Shown here in pieces: positions 8,209-18,771 of a DNA stretch of 64,000 nt (position 1 is its first letter; each line of letters starts with the position of its first letter). Origin of the DNA: Planctomycetota bacterium (GTDB lineage: Bacteria; Planctomycetota; UBA8108; JACQVS01); NCBI GenBank assembly GCA_016209605.1, contig JACQVS010000160.1, positions 26,644 through 90,643 of the forward strand, given 5' to 3'. A program made the position numbers and the translations under genes. Below the pieces are notes generated by a model, which did not search any database, had not been told where the DNA came from, and worked only from the letters and a program-made list of their open reading frames with translations.

Positions 8209-11200
8209 ATGACCAAACCGATCCTCCAGAAGCTCGAAGAAACCCGCCGGTACCTTCTCGACCTGACCCGGCGCAACCGCCTGCTCAACCATCGCCCCCG
8301 GGGCCGGTCGTCCCTTCAAATCGCCGACGAGCTGCCGGAAGAGATCTTCCGCCTCGTGGCCGGCGAAGGGAAAATGATGCAGTTCCTCTCCATCGAGGAG
8401 GCTCCCGCCGCGGTGCGCGAGCGCTTCCAGAAGATCCCGCCCGCCCCGGCTGAAAACGCCGCCGAACCTCCGGACACCGCCCCGAGCCTCGAGCTTCCGC
8501 TCGCTCCCATGGCCCCTGCCGAGGGCCAGCCGGCCCGGTACTCCGACTCCTACTTGCAGACCCTGCTCCCCGGAGAAAAGCTGCAAGCCGCCCTCCTTCA
8601 CCTGGCGAGGCAGGCGAGAAGCGCCATCGAAGAGCAAGGCTCCAACATCCTCTACCTGACGCTCGGCCTGGTGGAATGGCGCGAATCGAAGGGCGGCGAT
8701 GAATGCAACCGGGCTCCCCTGGTGTTTCTTCCCGTGGAGCTGCGCCGCAAGAGCGCCCGGAGCCGCCATGCCCTGCAGCTTCTCGATGATGACATCCTCG
8801 CCAATCCCTGCCTTTCCGAGCTGTGCAAGCGTTTCTTCAATTTCGACCTTCCCCCCCTTGAGCTGAGCGAGGATTTCGATCTGAAGATGTACCTGAAGAC
8901 GGTGGAAGTGAGCTTGATAGGGATTCCTGGCTGGCGCCTGCTCCCGGAGATCCATCTCGGCCTCTTCAGCTTCGCCAAGTTCCTCATGTACCGCGACCTC
9001 GATCCCGACACCTGGCCGGCGGGGCGCAAGCTTTCCGAGCATCCGCTGGTCCGCCACCTCTGCGGCTTCGACGCGGGGCTGGGGGAAAGCGCCGGGGAGA
9101 TTCCCGACCCCCGGACCCTGGACGACCTCTTGCCCCTGGAGAAGAGCTTTCAGGTCGTCGACGCCGACTCGAGCCAGCTTGCCGCCATCCTGGCCGCCAA
9201 GCGCGGCTTGAGCCTGGTGATCGACGGCCCGCCTGGAACCGGCAAGTCCCAGACCATCACCAACATCATCGCCGAGTGCCTCGCCGATGGCAAAACCGTC
9301 CTCTTCGTCGCTGAAAAAGCGGCGGCGCTAGAGGTGGTGAAAAGCCGCCTGGCCAAGGTCGGGCTGGAAGACTTCATTCTCGACCTGCACAGCCGCTGGG
9401 CCAGCAAGCGGCTGGTGCTGGAAAACCTCCAGAAAGCGCTGGCCGCGGAGAAGGCGGTGGCGAGCGGCGGCGCTTCCGTGAAAGCCCTGGAGGCGGCGCG
9501 CCAGAAGCTGAACGCCTACGCTCGCGAGCTGCACCAGCCTTTCGGCCAGCTGGGCCTTTCCCCGTTCGATGGCATCTCGCGGGCGACGGAGCTCTTTGCG
9601 GAGCCTCAGGCGGTCTGCGAGCTGCCCGACTTGCCCTCCTGGACCCTGGAAGAACTCGCCGCCGCGGTCGCCGCCCTGGAAGCCCTGGACCGCCGCCTCG
9701 AGCGCGCCGGCGATCCGGCCGCCCACCCCTGGCGCGGCGCCGGGGTGGAGGCGGCGGGCCTGGCGCTCGAGCAGGCCATCTCCCTCCACTGCCGGGAGCT
9801 GCTCAAGTCCATCGCCTTCCTCAAGGAAGCGGCGGGCTCGCTGGCCGGTCTCCTCGGCGCGCCGGCGCCGGGAACCGCGAATCAGCTCGAGGCCCAGGTC
9901 GGGCACGCCGGGACGATCTTGAACGCCCCCAGGTTGCCGGCAGCGAGCTTGAGCGAGCCGCGCTGGAACTCCATGAGCCCGGAGCTGGGGGCGTGGCTCG
10001 ACATGGGACGGCAGAGGGAGGAGCTGAAGGAGAAGTGGCTGAGATGCTTCGTACCGCAGGCCGAAGAGGAGGACTGGAGCGAAACGCTCGGGCGGCGCGA
10101 AACGCAGGGGCCGTCGCTGCTGCGGCTTTTCCGGCCGTCCTGGCACCGCGACTCGAGGAGGATCAAGAGCTTCCTCGCCCCCGGGGCAAAGCCCGCGCTG
10201 GCCGAGGAGCTGGAGATGCTCAAGCGGCTCGCCGCCAGCCGAGGGCTGCGCCGGAAGCTCATCGAAGCGTCGGCGCCATTCAGCGATCTCTTCGGCCCCC
10301 TCTGGCAGGGGGTCAACGGCGACTGGAAGGCGCTCCGCCGCTTCGCCGAGTCGGCCGCCGCCATCCGCAAGCTGGTCCTGGCCGGAGCGGTCGACGGCGC
10401 GCGGGCGGGAGAACTGCTCGAGCGCGACGACCGCGGCGAGCTGGCCGGCGCGGCGGCGCGGGCCGAGCAGGCCCTCCAGAAGCTGTCGGTCGAGCTGAAG
10501 GAGTGGTTCGGGCTGCTCACGACCGAGGCCGCGAAGTGGTTCGGCCGGGAGTGGGCCGAGCTGAGCCTGGAGGCGCTGGAAGGCCGGTTCCTCCCGCTCC
10601 CCCCGGAGCTGGAGCGCCTCCAGGACTGGGCCGACCTGGTCAGCGCCATTCGCTCCGGCGAGAAGCTCAAGCTCAAGCCCTTCATCGACTGGGCCCTGGG
10701 ACCGGAAGGCGCGGCGGCGCGGGGCCGGCTGCCCCGGACCTTCGAGCGCCTCTTCTTCCGCTTCTGGACCGACCGCGCCCTCGCGGATCGGCCCGCGCTG
10801 GCAGGCTTCCGCGGCGAGGACCATCGGGCGCTGATCGACCGCTTCCAGAAGGCCGACCGCGCCTGGTTGGAGGCCAACCGCCGGCGCCTCATCGCGCTTC
10901 TCCTCGAGCGGCGCCCCGATCTCAGCCACGACGCCCACCGCCAGTCGAAGCTCGGCATCTTGAAGGCCGAAATGCGGAAGAAGCGCCATCACATGCCGCT
11001 GCGGCGGCTCTTTGCCGTGGCCGGCGACCTCATCCAGTCCATCAAGCCGTGCCTCATGATGAGCCCGATTTCCGTGGCCCAGTACCTGGAGCCGGGCGGC
11101 ATGCAGTTCGATGTGGTGATCTTCGATGAGGCCAGCCAGGTGGAGCCGGCGGATGCTTACGGCGCCATCGCACGCGGCCGCCAGCTCCTCCTCATCGGAG

Positions 11201-13071
11201 ATGAAAAACAGCTCCCTCCCACCAGCTTCTTCAACAAGATCGAAGGGGAAGAGACTGGCAACAGCGCTGCCGAGGGCGCGGCGGACATCGCGGCGGGAGA
11301 CCTGGAAAGCATCCTGTCCCTGGGCATCGCCCGCTTTCCCGAGCGCCTGCACTGCTCGCTGCGCTGGCACTACCGCAGCCTTCATGAAAGCCTCATCCAT
11401 TTCTCCAACGAGCGGTTCTACGACAGCCGCTTGAGGATCTTTCCGAGCTGCCATACCGGGCGGGAGGAGCTGGGCCTGGCCTTCCGCAGCCTCGGCGGCG
11501 TCTACCGGCGGGGCGCCGGGCAGTTCAATCCCGCGGAGGCGCAGTTGGTGGCCGAGGAGGTCCTGCGGCACGCCCGGGAAAGGCCTCACCTTTCCCTCGG
11601 CGTCGGCGCCTTCAGCATCTCCCAGCAGCGGGCCATTGAAGATGAAATCGAGCGGCGGCGGCGCGACAACCTGGATGAAGCCGTTGAAAAATTCTTCGAT
11701 TCCGGCCGCGACGAGGCTTTTTTCGTGAAGAACCTGGAAACCATTCAAGGCGACGAGCGCGACGTCATCTTCCTAAGCGTCGGCTACGGGAAGGACTCCG
11801 AGGGCAAGCTGTCCATGAACTTCGGCCCGCTCAACCGCGACGGCGGGTGGCGCCGCTTGAACGTCCTGGTGACCCGGGCGCGCCGGCGCTGCGTGGTCTT
11901 CAGCTCCATTCGGGCCGAGGACCTCGACCTCAGCCGCACCTCCGCTCGCGGGGTGGCGGCCTTGAAAGAGTACCTCTATGCCGCCGAGCACGGCCGGCTC
12001 TCCGGCGAGCCGCCGCCGCCGGCAGAGCACCCGTCGCCTTTCGAAGCGGCCATCGGCCGCGCCCTCCGCGGCCGGGGCTGGGGAGTCCAGCCGCAAAAAG
12101 GGGCCAAGGGATTCGGCATCGACCTGGCCGTGGTCGATCCCGACGATCCCGGCCGCTACCTCCTGGGCATCGAGTGCGATGGCGGCGTCTACGCCAGCTC
12201 GCCCACGGCGCGCGACCGGGACCGCCTGCGCCCGGAGGTGCTCGAGAAAAACGGCTGGCGGATCGAGCGCCTCTGGTCGGCCGACTGCTTCCGGCGCCCG
12301 GAGCGCGCCCTGGCCGGCCTGATCGAGCGGCTCGAGGCGGTCCGAGAAAAAGTTCGCGGCGAGAGGGGGAAGGAGCCGGCTCCGGCCGCGGCGCCCGCTA
12401 AAAGCCCCGCTGCCGCGCCTCCCGCAGATCCCCCTCTGGACCAGGAGCCGGAGCCGCCAGCCGAGCCGGCGGAGTCCGCCGGCGCGGCGGTGGAGATCCC
12501 CGCCGGGCTGGTGGAGTACAAGCCGGCTCCCCGGCTGAAAGAGATCGCCGGCCTCAAGGCCGTTTCCAGCGGGGGGAAGCCCGCCATTCAAATCCTGGCC
12601 GCGATCCTCGCCCACGTGGTCGCCGCCGAGCAGCCCATCCACGAAGAGGAGGCGTTGCGGCGGGCCGCCGCCTTCGCCGCGGCGCGGGTCACGAGGAGCT
12701 TCAAGGAGCTTTTTTCGCAGGCCCTGCTCGAGGCCGTCTCGCAAGGGAAGGTCCGGCGGGCGGGAAGCTTCCTTTGGCAGCCGGGCGCGCCGCGCGTCCC
12801 CATCCGCTGGCGCGGCGGCGGCTGCCCGGCCACCCAGCCCGACTTGATCGCGATGGAGGAGCTGGAGGCTGCCGTGAAGCTCACCTTGCTGAAAGAGTTC
12901 GGGTTGAGCCGCGAGGCGCTTTGCGCCAGCACCGGCCGGCTGTTAGGGTATCGCCGCTCGAGCCCCGGCTTGACCGCGGCGCTCGAGCGGGCAGTGGACA
13001 AGCTCCTGGCGCTGGGGGAGATCGAGAAGGACAGCCACGGCTTCCTGGTGCTGGCGGAAAAATCGGCTTGA
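8209..13071 (+). CDS. DUF4011 / SF1 helicase / Vsr-like nuclease / DUF3320 protein (Hhe-like defence candidate)
   Basis: Predicted 1620-aa multidomain protein. ATG 8209 is chosen because the DUF4011 start (KLEETRRYLLDLTRRNRLLN) follows immediately and the longer reading upstream runs through a repeat-rich spacer. Order: DUF4011 (about 5-270); DNA2/NAM7-type superfamily 1 helicase with Walker A GPPGTGKS (about 339), Walker B FDEASQVEP (about 973) and LNVLVTRARRR near the C-terminal motor; a Vsr/PD-(D/E)XK-type nuclease segment (IECDGGVYASS, about 1320-1375); a Pro/Ala-rich linker; and DUF3320 (about 1430-1480). This matches the single-gene antiphage candidate called Hhe. It presumably unwinds and cuts invading DNA, but activity here is inferred. 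Composition resembles the host. Confidence 0.9.
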   Translation: MTKPILQKLEETRRYLLDLTRRNRLLNHRPRGRSSLQIADELPEEIFRLVAGEGKMMQFLSIEEAPAAVRERFQKIPPAPAENAAEPPDTAPSLELPLAPMAPAEGQPARYSDSYLQTLLPGEKLQAALLHLARQARSAIEEQGSNILYLTLGLVEWRESKGGDECNRAPLVFLPVELRRKSARSRHALQLLDDDILANPCLSELCKRFFNFDLPPLELSEDFDLKMYLKTVEVSLIGIPGWRLLPEIHLGLFSFAKFLMYRDLDPDTWPAGRKLSEHPLVRHLCGFDAGLGESAGEIPDPRTLDDLLPLEKSFQVVDADSSQLAAILAAKRGLSLVIDGPPGTGKSQTITNIIAECLADGKTVLFVAEKAAALEVVKSRLAKVGLEDFILDLHSRWASKRLVLENLQKALAAEKAVASGGASVKALEAARQKLNAYARELHQPFGQLGLSPFDGISRATELFAEPQAVCELPDLPSWTLEELAAAVAALEALDRRLERAGDPAAHPWRGAGVEAAGLALEQAISLHCRELLKSIAFLKEAAGSLAGLLGAPAPGTANQLEAQVGHAGTILNAPRLPAASLSEPRWNSMSPELGAWLDMGRQREELKEKWLRCFVPQAEEEDWSETLGRRETQGPSLLRLFRPSWHRDSRRIKSFLAPGAKPALAEELEMLKRLAASRGLRRKLIEASAPFSDLFGPLWQGVNGDWKALRRFAESAAAIRKLVLAGAVDGARAGELLERDDRGELAGAAARAEQALQKLSVELKEWFGLLTTEAAKWFGREWAELSLEALEGRFLPLPPELERLQDWADLVSAIRSGEKLKLKPFIDWALGPEGAAARGRLPRTFERLFFRFWTDRALADRPALAGFRGEDHRALIDRFQKADRAWLEANRRRLIALLLERRPDLSHDAHRQSKLGILKAEMRKKRHHMPLRRLFAVAGDLIQSIKPCLMMSPISVAQYLEPGGMQFDVVIFDEASQVEPADAYGAIARGRQLLLIGDEKQLPPTSFFNKIEGEETGNSAAEGAADIAAGDLESILSLGIARFPERLHCSLRWHYRSLHESLIHFSNERFYDSRLRIFPSCHTGREELGLAFRSLGGVYRRGAGQFNPAEAQLVAEEVLRHARERPHLSLGVGAFSISQQRAIEDEIERRRRDNLDEAVEKFFDSGRDEAFFVKNLETIQGDERDVIFLSVGYGKDSEGKLSMNFGPLNRDGGWRRLNVLVTRARRRCVVFSSIRAEDLDLSRTSARGVAALKEYLYAAEHGRLSGEPPPPAEHPSPFEAAIGRALRGRGWGVQPQKGAKGFGIDLAVVDPDDPGRYLLGIECDGGVYASSPTARDRDRLRPEVLEKNGWRIERLWSADCFRRPERALAGLIERLEAVREKVRGERGKEPAPAAAPAKSPAAAPPADPPLDQEPEPPAEPAESAGAAVEIPAGLVEYKPAPRLKEIAGLKAVSSGGKPAIQILAAILAHVVAAEQPIHEEEALRRAAAFAAARVTRSFKELFSQALLEAVSQGKVRRAGSFLWQPGAPRVPIRWRGGGCPATQPDLIAMEELEAAVKLTLLKEFGLSREALCASTGRLLGYRRSSPGLTAALERAVDKLLALGEIEKDSHGFLVLAEKSA
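13049..13067 (+). repeat. 19-bp direct repeat, copy 1 (3' end of helicase gene)
   Basis: TGCTGGCGGAAAAATCGGC lies in the last codons of the helicase gene and recurs exactly at 18772-18790, beyond the next gene. After one mismatch the TGA that follows is also shared. Confidence 0.85.
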
Positions 13072-13194
13072 GGCGAGGCGGCTACGAAATTATCTTTTCT
13101 CCGGAGAGGGTGTTGATAAAATTGCAGGAGGCGTTGGGTGAACAGTCGAACGGCTTTTTGAGGGAGATTTTTGTTCTTTTGAAACAGGTCTGAG

Positions 13195-16100
13195 ATGAAA
13201 TTATTGCAAATTTTTAAAAATCCTTCGCTCTTGTCTATCTGTCTGGCTGGTTTTTTTCTCTTTCAGCCAGCAGCGCTTGAGGCGCTGGTCATCTCCGAGA
13301 TCATGTACCATACGCCGGATGGGGATGACCGCCCCTATGAATTCATCGAGCTTTACAATGAAAACGCCGACCCCCTGGACTTGACCGGTCACCGGATCTG
13401 CAACGGCGTCGACTTCGAATTCCCTCCGGGCACCTGGCTGGAAGGGAAGTCCTATCTGGTCGTCTGCGCCGTCGAGGCCAATATCCAGGCCCGTTATAGT
13501 ATCACCAACACCATCGGCGACTGGTTTGTCGATCCGAACGCCTCCCCCTCTCTCGGCAACGGCGGCGAGCGCATCGAAATTTGCAATCCCGGCGGCCGCG
13601 CGGTGGTCAGCGTCCGCTACAACGACCGCGGCAAGTGGCCTTCGGGGGCGGATGGCACCGGCCACTCGCTGTCGCTTCTCAGCCCGTACCGCGAAATCGA
13701 TGATCCCGACAGCTGGACGCTGAGTTATGATCTGTGGGGCACCCCGGGCCTTCCCAACGGCTTCGATGAGAACGAGGGGACCGGCCCGCCGCCCGCCAAA
13801 GGGCTGGATGGCGCGGGTTTTGTCCTCAATTGGCTGGTGCTCGGCCCCTATACCGGTTCCGCCTGCTTCCTGGGGGCCCGTTTGTCGAGAGACTGGCTGC
13901 GCGAGAACACCGGCGGCGTCAAGGAGACCGATTTGTTGTGGACGAACGGCCAGGTGGTCAACACCAACTACGCGCTCGCGGAGTCCGACGGCTTGCATGC
14001 CAACGCCGGCACGGCGCAGCCGACCATAAAAACTTATACCGGCTTCAGCGACACCATCAACCTGAACGACGTCATCTATCCCCCCGATCCCGACTACGTC
14101 ATGGCGTATTCTTTCGTTTACATCGACAACGTCACCGGCGCGCCGCTGCCGGTCGACATCGCCTGCCACAGCGATGATGGCATCTCGATCCTCCTCAACG
14201 GCGCCTACGTCCACATCAACGACGCCTGCAGAGGGGGGGGAGGGCCTGGTGAAATCCAGGACCGCGCTCCGGCGACCCTGGCGGTTGGAAAAAACCTCAT
14301 CGCCGTGAAGGTTTTTGAAAACGGCGGCGGCTGGAATTTCCGCTTGCGCTTTGAAAAGAGAGGCACCTTCATCCCCATCACCTCGCGTTCTGAAATCCAG
14401 GTGACCACCGACCGCACCAAAGGACTCAACTTCGGCGGCGGCGGGACCCCCATCGAGCCCACCGATCCTCCAGGGCCGGGTCCCGGACCGAGCGGGACCG
14501 CATCGCCTCTTGTAATCAGCGAGGCGCACATCCGCACCGCCGGCGAGCGCTGGGTGGAAATTCACAATCAAGGCGCGGCCCCCATCGACCTCGGCGGCTA
14601 TCATTTCACCGACGATCCGGCGAATCTGACCAAGTCGCGCCTGCCGGCCGGCACGACGATCGCCGCGGGCGGCTGGCGCTCCTTCAGCGAAGCGCAGCTG
14701 GGATTGAATTTCAGCCTCGTCCCTCCGGAAAACCGGGTCTTCATCGCCCTGGTGGATCCAGAGGGAAAGCGGGTGATCGACGCCTTCAATTTCGAGCCCA
14801 AGTTCGATGAGTACAGCGAAGCGCGCGTTCCCAACGACGATGCCAAGTTCTCGCCGGCGGCGGATCCCACCCGCGATGCCGCCAATGCGGTTTCGGTGAA
14901 CACGGACGTGGTCATCGACGAGATCATGTACCACCCGATCGACAACGACAACCGCAAGGAGTATGTCGAACTGTATAACCGAGGCGCTCAAGCGGTGGAT
15001 CTCAGCGGCTGGAGCCTTTCCGATGGCCTCAACTTCACGTTCCAGCCGGGAACGATCCTGCCCGCCGGCGGCTATCTGGTGATCGCCCGCGATCCCGGTT
15101 TGTTCACCGGCCCGGCCAGCATTTACCGGCTGCCATCCAGCGTCGTGATGGGCCCCTCGACGCCCGAAGCGCTGGCGAAATTCGGCGCCTTGCGCAATAG
15201 CGGCGAACGCTTGACGCTCAGCGACTCGCTGGGCCGCACCGTCGACACCGTGCGTTTCCACGAGGGGGGCGAGTGGCCGCGCTGGCCGGATGGGCTGGGA
15301 TCCTCACTCGAGCTCATCGATCCGAACCAGGACAATCGCTTCGGCCAGGCCTGGGATGCGAGCGACGACTCCTCCAAGGCCACCTTCAAGGAATTTTCCT
15401 ACGTCGCCCGGCACCAAGGGGGCGAGTCGGAGCTGGCCCTGGTGCTCCTCGACCGCGGCATCGCGCTGGTTGACGACGTCTCCATTATCGGCGGCGGCGT
15501 CATCAAGAACGACCAGCCGCTGATCGCAAACAACGAAACCTGGAAGTACATCAAGGGCACCCAGGAGCCTCCCGCCGCCTGGAAGGACCTCGGCTTCGAT
15601 GACGCGAGCTGGCTGAGCGGCGCGACCGGCATCGGCTACGGCGACAACGACGATGCGACCGTTCTCAGCGACATGCGAAATACTTACATGACCATCTTCT
15701 GCCGCAGGACTTTTACGGTGGCCGATCGCGCCGCCATCGATGAGCTGGTGTTGAGCCTGGTGGTCGAGGACGGCTTTTACGCTTACCTGAACGGCACCCA
15801 GGTGGCTTCCGACAACGTCACCAGTCCGGCCTATGACGCCGCCGCGCCCGCGGCCATCGAGCCTCGGCTCCTGGAGCTTGACCTCTCGCCGTTCAAGAAC
15901 CTCTTGCGCGACGGCACGAACGTTCTGGCGGTGCAGGTGCACAACGCCGGCTTGGGTTCAAGCGACCTGAGCTTCATTCCCAGCTTGATCGACCGCATCA
16001 CGACCATCTCCGGCGGAACGGAGCAAGTTACCAACGGAACATTCGAGTCCAACACGCAGGGCTGGATGATCGAGGGCACTCACATCCGCAGCGGCCGCAC

Positions 16101-18759
16101 CAATCAAAGTCCCATCAGCGGCAGCGGTTCTCTCAAGATCATCGCCTCCGCCCGCGGCGACAACAAGGTGAACCGCATCGAAACGCCGGATGCCCTCGGC
16201 AACGGCCTCAACAACTTGAACCTCAACGAAGACCTGCTCATTTCCTTCAAAGCTCGCTGGGTGGCCGGTTCCCAGACGCTCCTCACGCACGGCTACGACC
16301 ACGAAATGGCCAGGGCGCACGCGCTGGACGTGCCGCTCGACCTCGGCACTCCCGGAGCGCGCAACCAGGTGACGGGCCGCTTGATTTCCCAGACCGGCGC
16401 CGCCAATCTGGGGCCGGTCATTTCCGATGCCATCAATGAGCCGGCGGTTCCTGGGCCGGGCGAGCAAGTGACCGTGCGGGCGCGGGTCGTCGATCCGGAT
16501 GGGATCGCGTCCGTCACCTTGCGCTACGCGCTCAATACTCCCTCGTCGACCCCTTTATCGGTGGCGATGGCGCGGATCGGCGCATCGGATGTGTTTGAAG
16601 CGAAAATTCCTGGGCAAGCGCAAGCCACCCGGGTCGTTTTTTTCATCACGGCTTCCGACGGCGGCGGTCGAACGGGCCGCTATCCGGTGGATATCGTCGC
16701 GAGGACCCATCCGCTGCTGGTCAATCCGCCGTCCGCAGGGCTCAACGATTTACGCTACTGCGTGTACCGCCACGATATCAAGAATCCCGCCACCAGCTTC
16801 CACAGTTATCGCTTTTACATGACGGGAGCCAGCGAAAATGAACTGTCCAACCGCCAGTTGCATTCGAACGATCCGGTCGATGGGTCTTTCGTTTTCGGCG
16901 GCAGTCGCATTTACTACGAAGCCACGACGCGTTTTTCGGGAAGCCCTTTCGCCCGCGCCGGCTGGGGAGGCAGCTATCGCGTGCGCATGCCGCGCGACAA
17001 CATCCTGCACGACCGCATCCGCAAATTCGGACTCGAAGACCATCACGGCAACGGCGGCGACGCGCGCGAGCGCCTGTCGCACTATCTCATCCGCCAGAGC
17101 CAGGGCGCCCTGGGCGTCCCGTACTCCGACGTCTTCATCATGGTGCGCTGGCAGGTGAACGACCGCGTCACCATCACCCGCGAGCATTACTGGGTGCCGG
17201 ATGGGGATTTCGTGTCGCTCTGGTTCCCTGACGATGACGAGGGGGATTTCCTGGAAATGGATGACCGCTTTCTCTTTAACGACACCGGCGGCATGGCCCG
17301 CAATACGGATGCGCGGGTCCTTTACCCGCCGCCCAGCTCCAGGAGCGATGGGAACGGCGCCAACAAGGAAAATTATCGCTGGTTTTTCGGCATGCGCGCC
17401 AAAGAGGGCGCCGACGAGTACGCCAACTTCATCGCCTTCGCCAAGGTGCTGGATCCCGGCGCCACCTCCAATACGGCGCAGGATGAAGGGATCTGGAGCG
17501 TCATGAACGTCGAGGAGATGCTGCGCATCTGGGCGGTGGAAATGAACATCGACGACTGGGACAGCTGGGGGATGAGCCGCGGCAAGAACTGCTATTTCTA
17601 CCGTCCCGACCTCGATGGCCGCTTTCATCTGATGGCGTGGGATCTCGAGCTGACTTATGCCAACGCCAACTCCTTCGCGATCCCCGCCAATCCTCAGGAC
17701 CCCTTCAATCCCGGAGGCTTCTCCGAGGTGAACCGGTTGATGAACCGGCCGGTGATCCGGCGCATGTACTATTCCATCCTCGACGAGATGGTCAACGGCC
17801 CCGGCCGCTGGTTCCATTCCAGCTACCTGTCCCCCTACATGAATCGCCTGGCGGCGCTGGGAATGACCAATACCGCCATCGGACAGCCGGGGCAATTCAT
17901 CGACCAGAGGGCCAGCTTGTTGCAGAGCCGCATCCAGACGGTGGTTTATCCGCAGGTTCGCCTGGCCATCACCACCAACAACGGCAACAACCTGACCACT
18001 AACCAGCCCATCATCACCCTTTCGGGAACCGCGCCGGTGGAGATTGGCGAAATGATGGTGTCCCGGAACGGCAATCTGGAGACGACCACCACGCCCGCTT
18101 ATTCTTCGCTGACCAACTGGACCATCGCCAATATCCCGCTCCTTCCGGGGGCCAATGTCCTGGAAATTTTCGGCCTCGATTTGCAAGCCAATGTCATCGA
18201 TTCGGACAGCATCACCGTCACCACGACTTCGAGCTGGACGCCGCCGGTCCTCAACAGCTTGAATCCGCCGGCGGCGATTCCGGGAATCGACATCGACATC
18301 CTGGGGAGCAGTCTCCACAACGGGTTGCGGGTTTTCTTCGGCGCTCAGGAATCGCCGCGCGTCGTTTACGATGAGGCTGGAGCGACGCCGGGGAAAATCA
18401 TCGCGCGCGTTCCCGCGGGCGCGGGAACCGTCAACGTCACCGTGCGCAATCTCGATGGCCAGGCCTCGAACACGCTAGCGTTCACGTTCCAGGCGCCGCC
18501 TTCGACCTTCATCCGCGGCGACGCGAATGGCGATGGAGCGTATGATCTTCCGGATGCGGTGAAGATCCTGCTCTATCTTTTCAAAGGCAGCGCCGTCAAC
18601 TGTCAGGATGCGCTCGATGTCGATGACAACGAAACCATCGACTCCACCGATGCGATCATCCTCCTCATGTATCTTTTCCAGGATGGTCCGGCGCCGCGGG
18701 CCCCCTTTCCCCTTCCGGGCGCCGACCCCGCCGGCGCCGCCCTGGGCTGCCAGCGATAA
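13195..18759 (+). CDS. Giant lamin-tail / CotH-kinase / dockerin secreted protein
   Basis: A 1854-aa exported protein. It has a signal peptide (ICLAGFFLFQPAALEA) and lamin-tail domains at about 30-165, 435-560 and 575-725, each starting like VISEIMYHxxD. Galactose-binding/jelly-roll-like regions lie at about 205-395 and 760-1040. A CotH-kinase-like domain spans about 1185-1580, an IPT/TIG domain about 1680-1766, and a C-terminal dockerin-like pair of calcium loops (GDANGDGAYDLPDAV; DVDDNETIDSTDA) about 1775-1840. CotH proteins are atypical kinases first known from spore coats; in Planctomycetes and Verrucomicrobia they occur in huge secreted multidomain proteins of unknown role. The dockerin-like tail may be an attachment or sorting signal (inference). 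Cognate cohesins are not visible in the window. Confidence 0.88.
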   Translation: MKLLQIFKNPSLLSICLAGFFLFQPAALEALVISEIMYHTPDGDDRPYEFIELYNENADPLDLTGHRICNGVDFEFPPGTWLEGKSYLVVCAVEANIQARYSITNTIGDWFVDPNASPSLGNGGERIEICNPGGRAVVSVRYNDRGKWPSGADGTGHSLSLLSPYREIDDPDSWTLSYDLWGTPGLPNGFDENEGTGPPPAKGLDGAGFVLNWLVLGPYTGSACFLGARLSRDWLRENTGGVKETDLLWTNGQVVNTNYALAESDGLHANAGTAQPTIKTYTGFSDTINLNDVIYPPDPDYVMAYSFVYIDNVTGAPLPVDIACHSDDGISILLNGAYVHINDACRGGGGPGEIQDRAPATLAVGKNLIAVKVFENGGGWNFRLRFEKRGTFIPITSRSEIQVTTDRTKGLNFGGGGTPIEPTDPPGPGPGPSGTASPLVISEAHIRTAGERWVEIHNQGAAPIDLGGYHFTDDPANLTKSRLPAGTTIAAGGWRSFSEAQLGLNFSLVPPENRVFIALVDPEGKRVIDAFNFEPKFDEYSEARVPNDDAKFSPAADPTRDAANAVSVNTDVVIDEIMYHPIDNDNRKEYVELYNRGAQAVDLSGWSLSDGLNFTFQPGTILPAGGYLVIARDPGLFTGPASIYRLPSSVVMGPSTPEALAKFGALRNSGERLTLSDSLGRTVDTVRFHEGGEWPRWPDGLGSSLELIDPNQDNRFGQAWDASDDSSKATFKEFSYVARHQGGESELALVLLDRGIALVDDVSIIGGGVIKNDQPLIANNETWKYIKGTQEPPAAWKDLGFDDASWLSGATGIGYGDNDDATVLSDMRNTYMTIFCRRTFTVADRAAIDELVLSLVVEDGFYAYLNGTQVASDNVTSPAYDAAAPAAIEPRLLELDLSPFKNLLRDGTNVLAVQVHNAGLGSSDLSFIPSLIDRITTISGGTEQVTNGTFESNTQGWMIEGTHIRSGRTNQSPISGSGSLKIIASARGDNKVNRIETPDALGNGLNNLNLNEDLLISFKARWVAGSQTLLTHGYDHEMARAHALDVPLDLGTPGARNQVTGRLISQTGAANLGPVISDAINEPAVPGPGEQVTVRARVVDPDGIASVTLRYALNTPSSTPLSVAMARIGASDVFEAKIPGQAQATRVVFFITASDGGGRTGRYPVDIVARTHPLLVNPPSAGLNDLRYCVYRHDIKNPATSFHSYRFYMTGASENELSNRQLHSNDPVDGSFVFGGSRIYYEATTRFSGSPFARAGWGGSYRVRMPRDNILHDRIRKFGLEDHHGNGGDARERLSHYLIRQSQGALGVPYSDVFIMVRWQVNDRVTITREHYWVPDGDFVSLWFPDDDEGDFLEMDDRFLFNDTGGMARNTDARVLYPPPSSRSDGNGANKENYRWFFGMRAKEGADEYANFIAFAKVLDPGATSNTAQDEGIWSVMNVEEMLRIWAVEMNIDDWDSWGMSRGKNCYFYRPDLDGRFHLMAWDLELTYANANSFAIPANPQDPFNPGGFSEVNRLMNRPVIRRMYYSILDEMVNGPGRWFHSSYLSPYMNRLAALGMTNTAIGQPGQFIDQRASLLQSRIQTVVYPQVRLAITTNNGNNLTTNQPIITLSGTAPVEIGEMMVSRNGNLETTTTPAYSSLTNWTIANIPLLPGANVLEIFGLDLQANVIDSDSITVTTTSSWTPPVLNSLNPPAAIPGIDIDILGSSLHNGLRVFFGAQESPRVVYDEAGATPGKIIARVPAGAGTVNVTVRNLDGQASNTLAFTFQAPPSTFIRGDANGDGAYDLPDAVKILLYLFKGSAVNCQDALDVDDNETIDSTDAIILLMYLFQDGPAPRAPFPLPGADPAGAALGCQR

Positions 18760-18771
18760 AATGCTTCCCGA

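Noticed and set aside
8127..8453. Small ORF starting in the spacer before the helicase
   Set aside because: It overlaps the start of the helicase in another frame and is largely repeat-derived; no family signal.
9328..11748. 806-aa open frame on the - strand within the helicase gene
   Set aside because: Shadow of the DUF4011 helicase; no recognisable fold, no ribosome-binding site.
16750..18318. 522-aa frame on the - strand opposite the CotH domain
   Set aside because: Shadow frame rich in His/Val/Arg, without domain signals.
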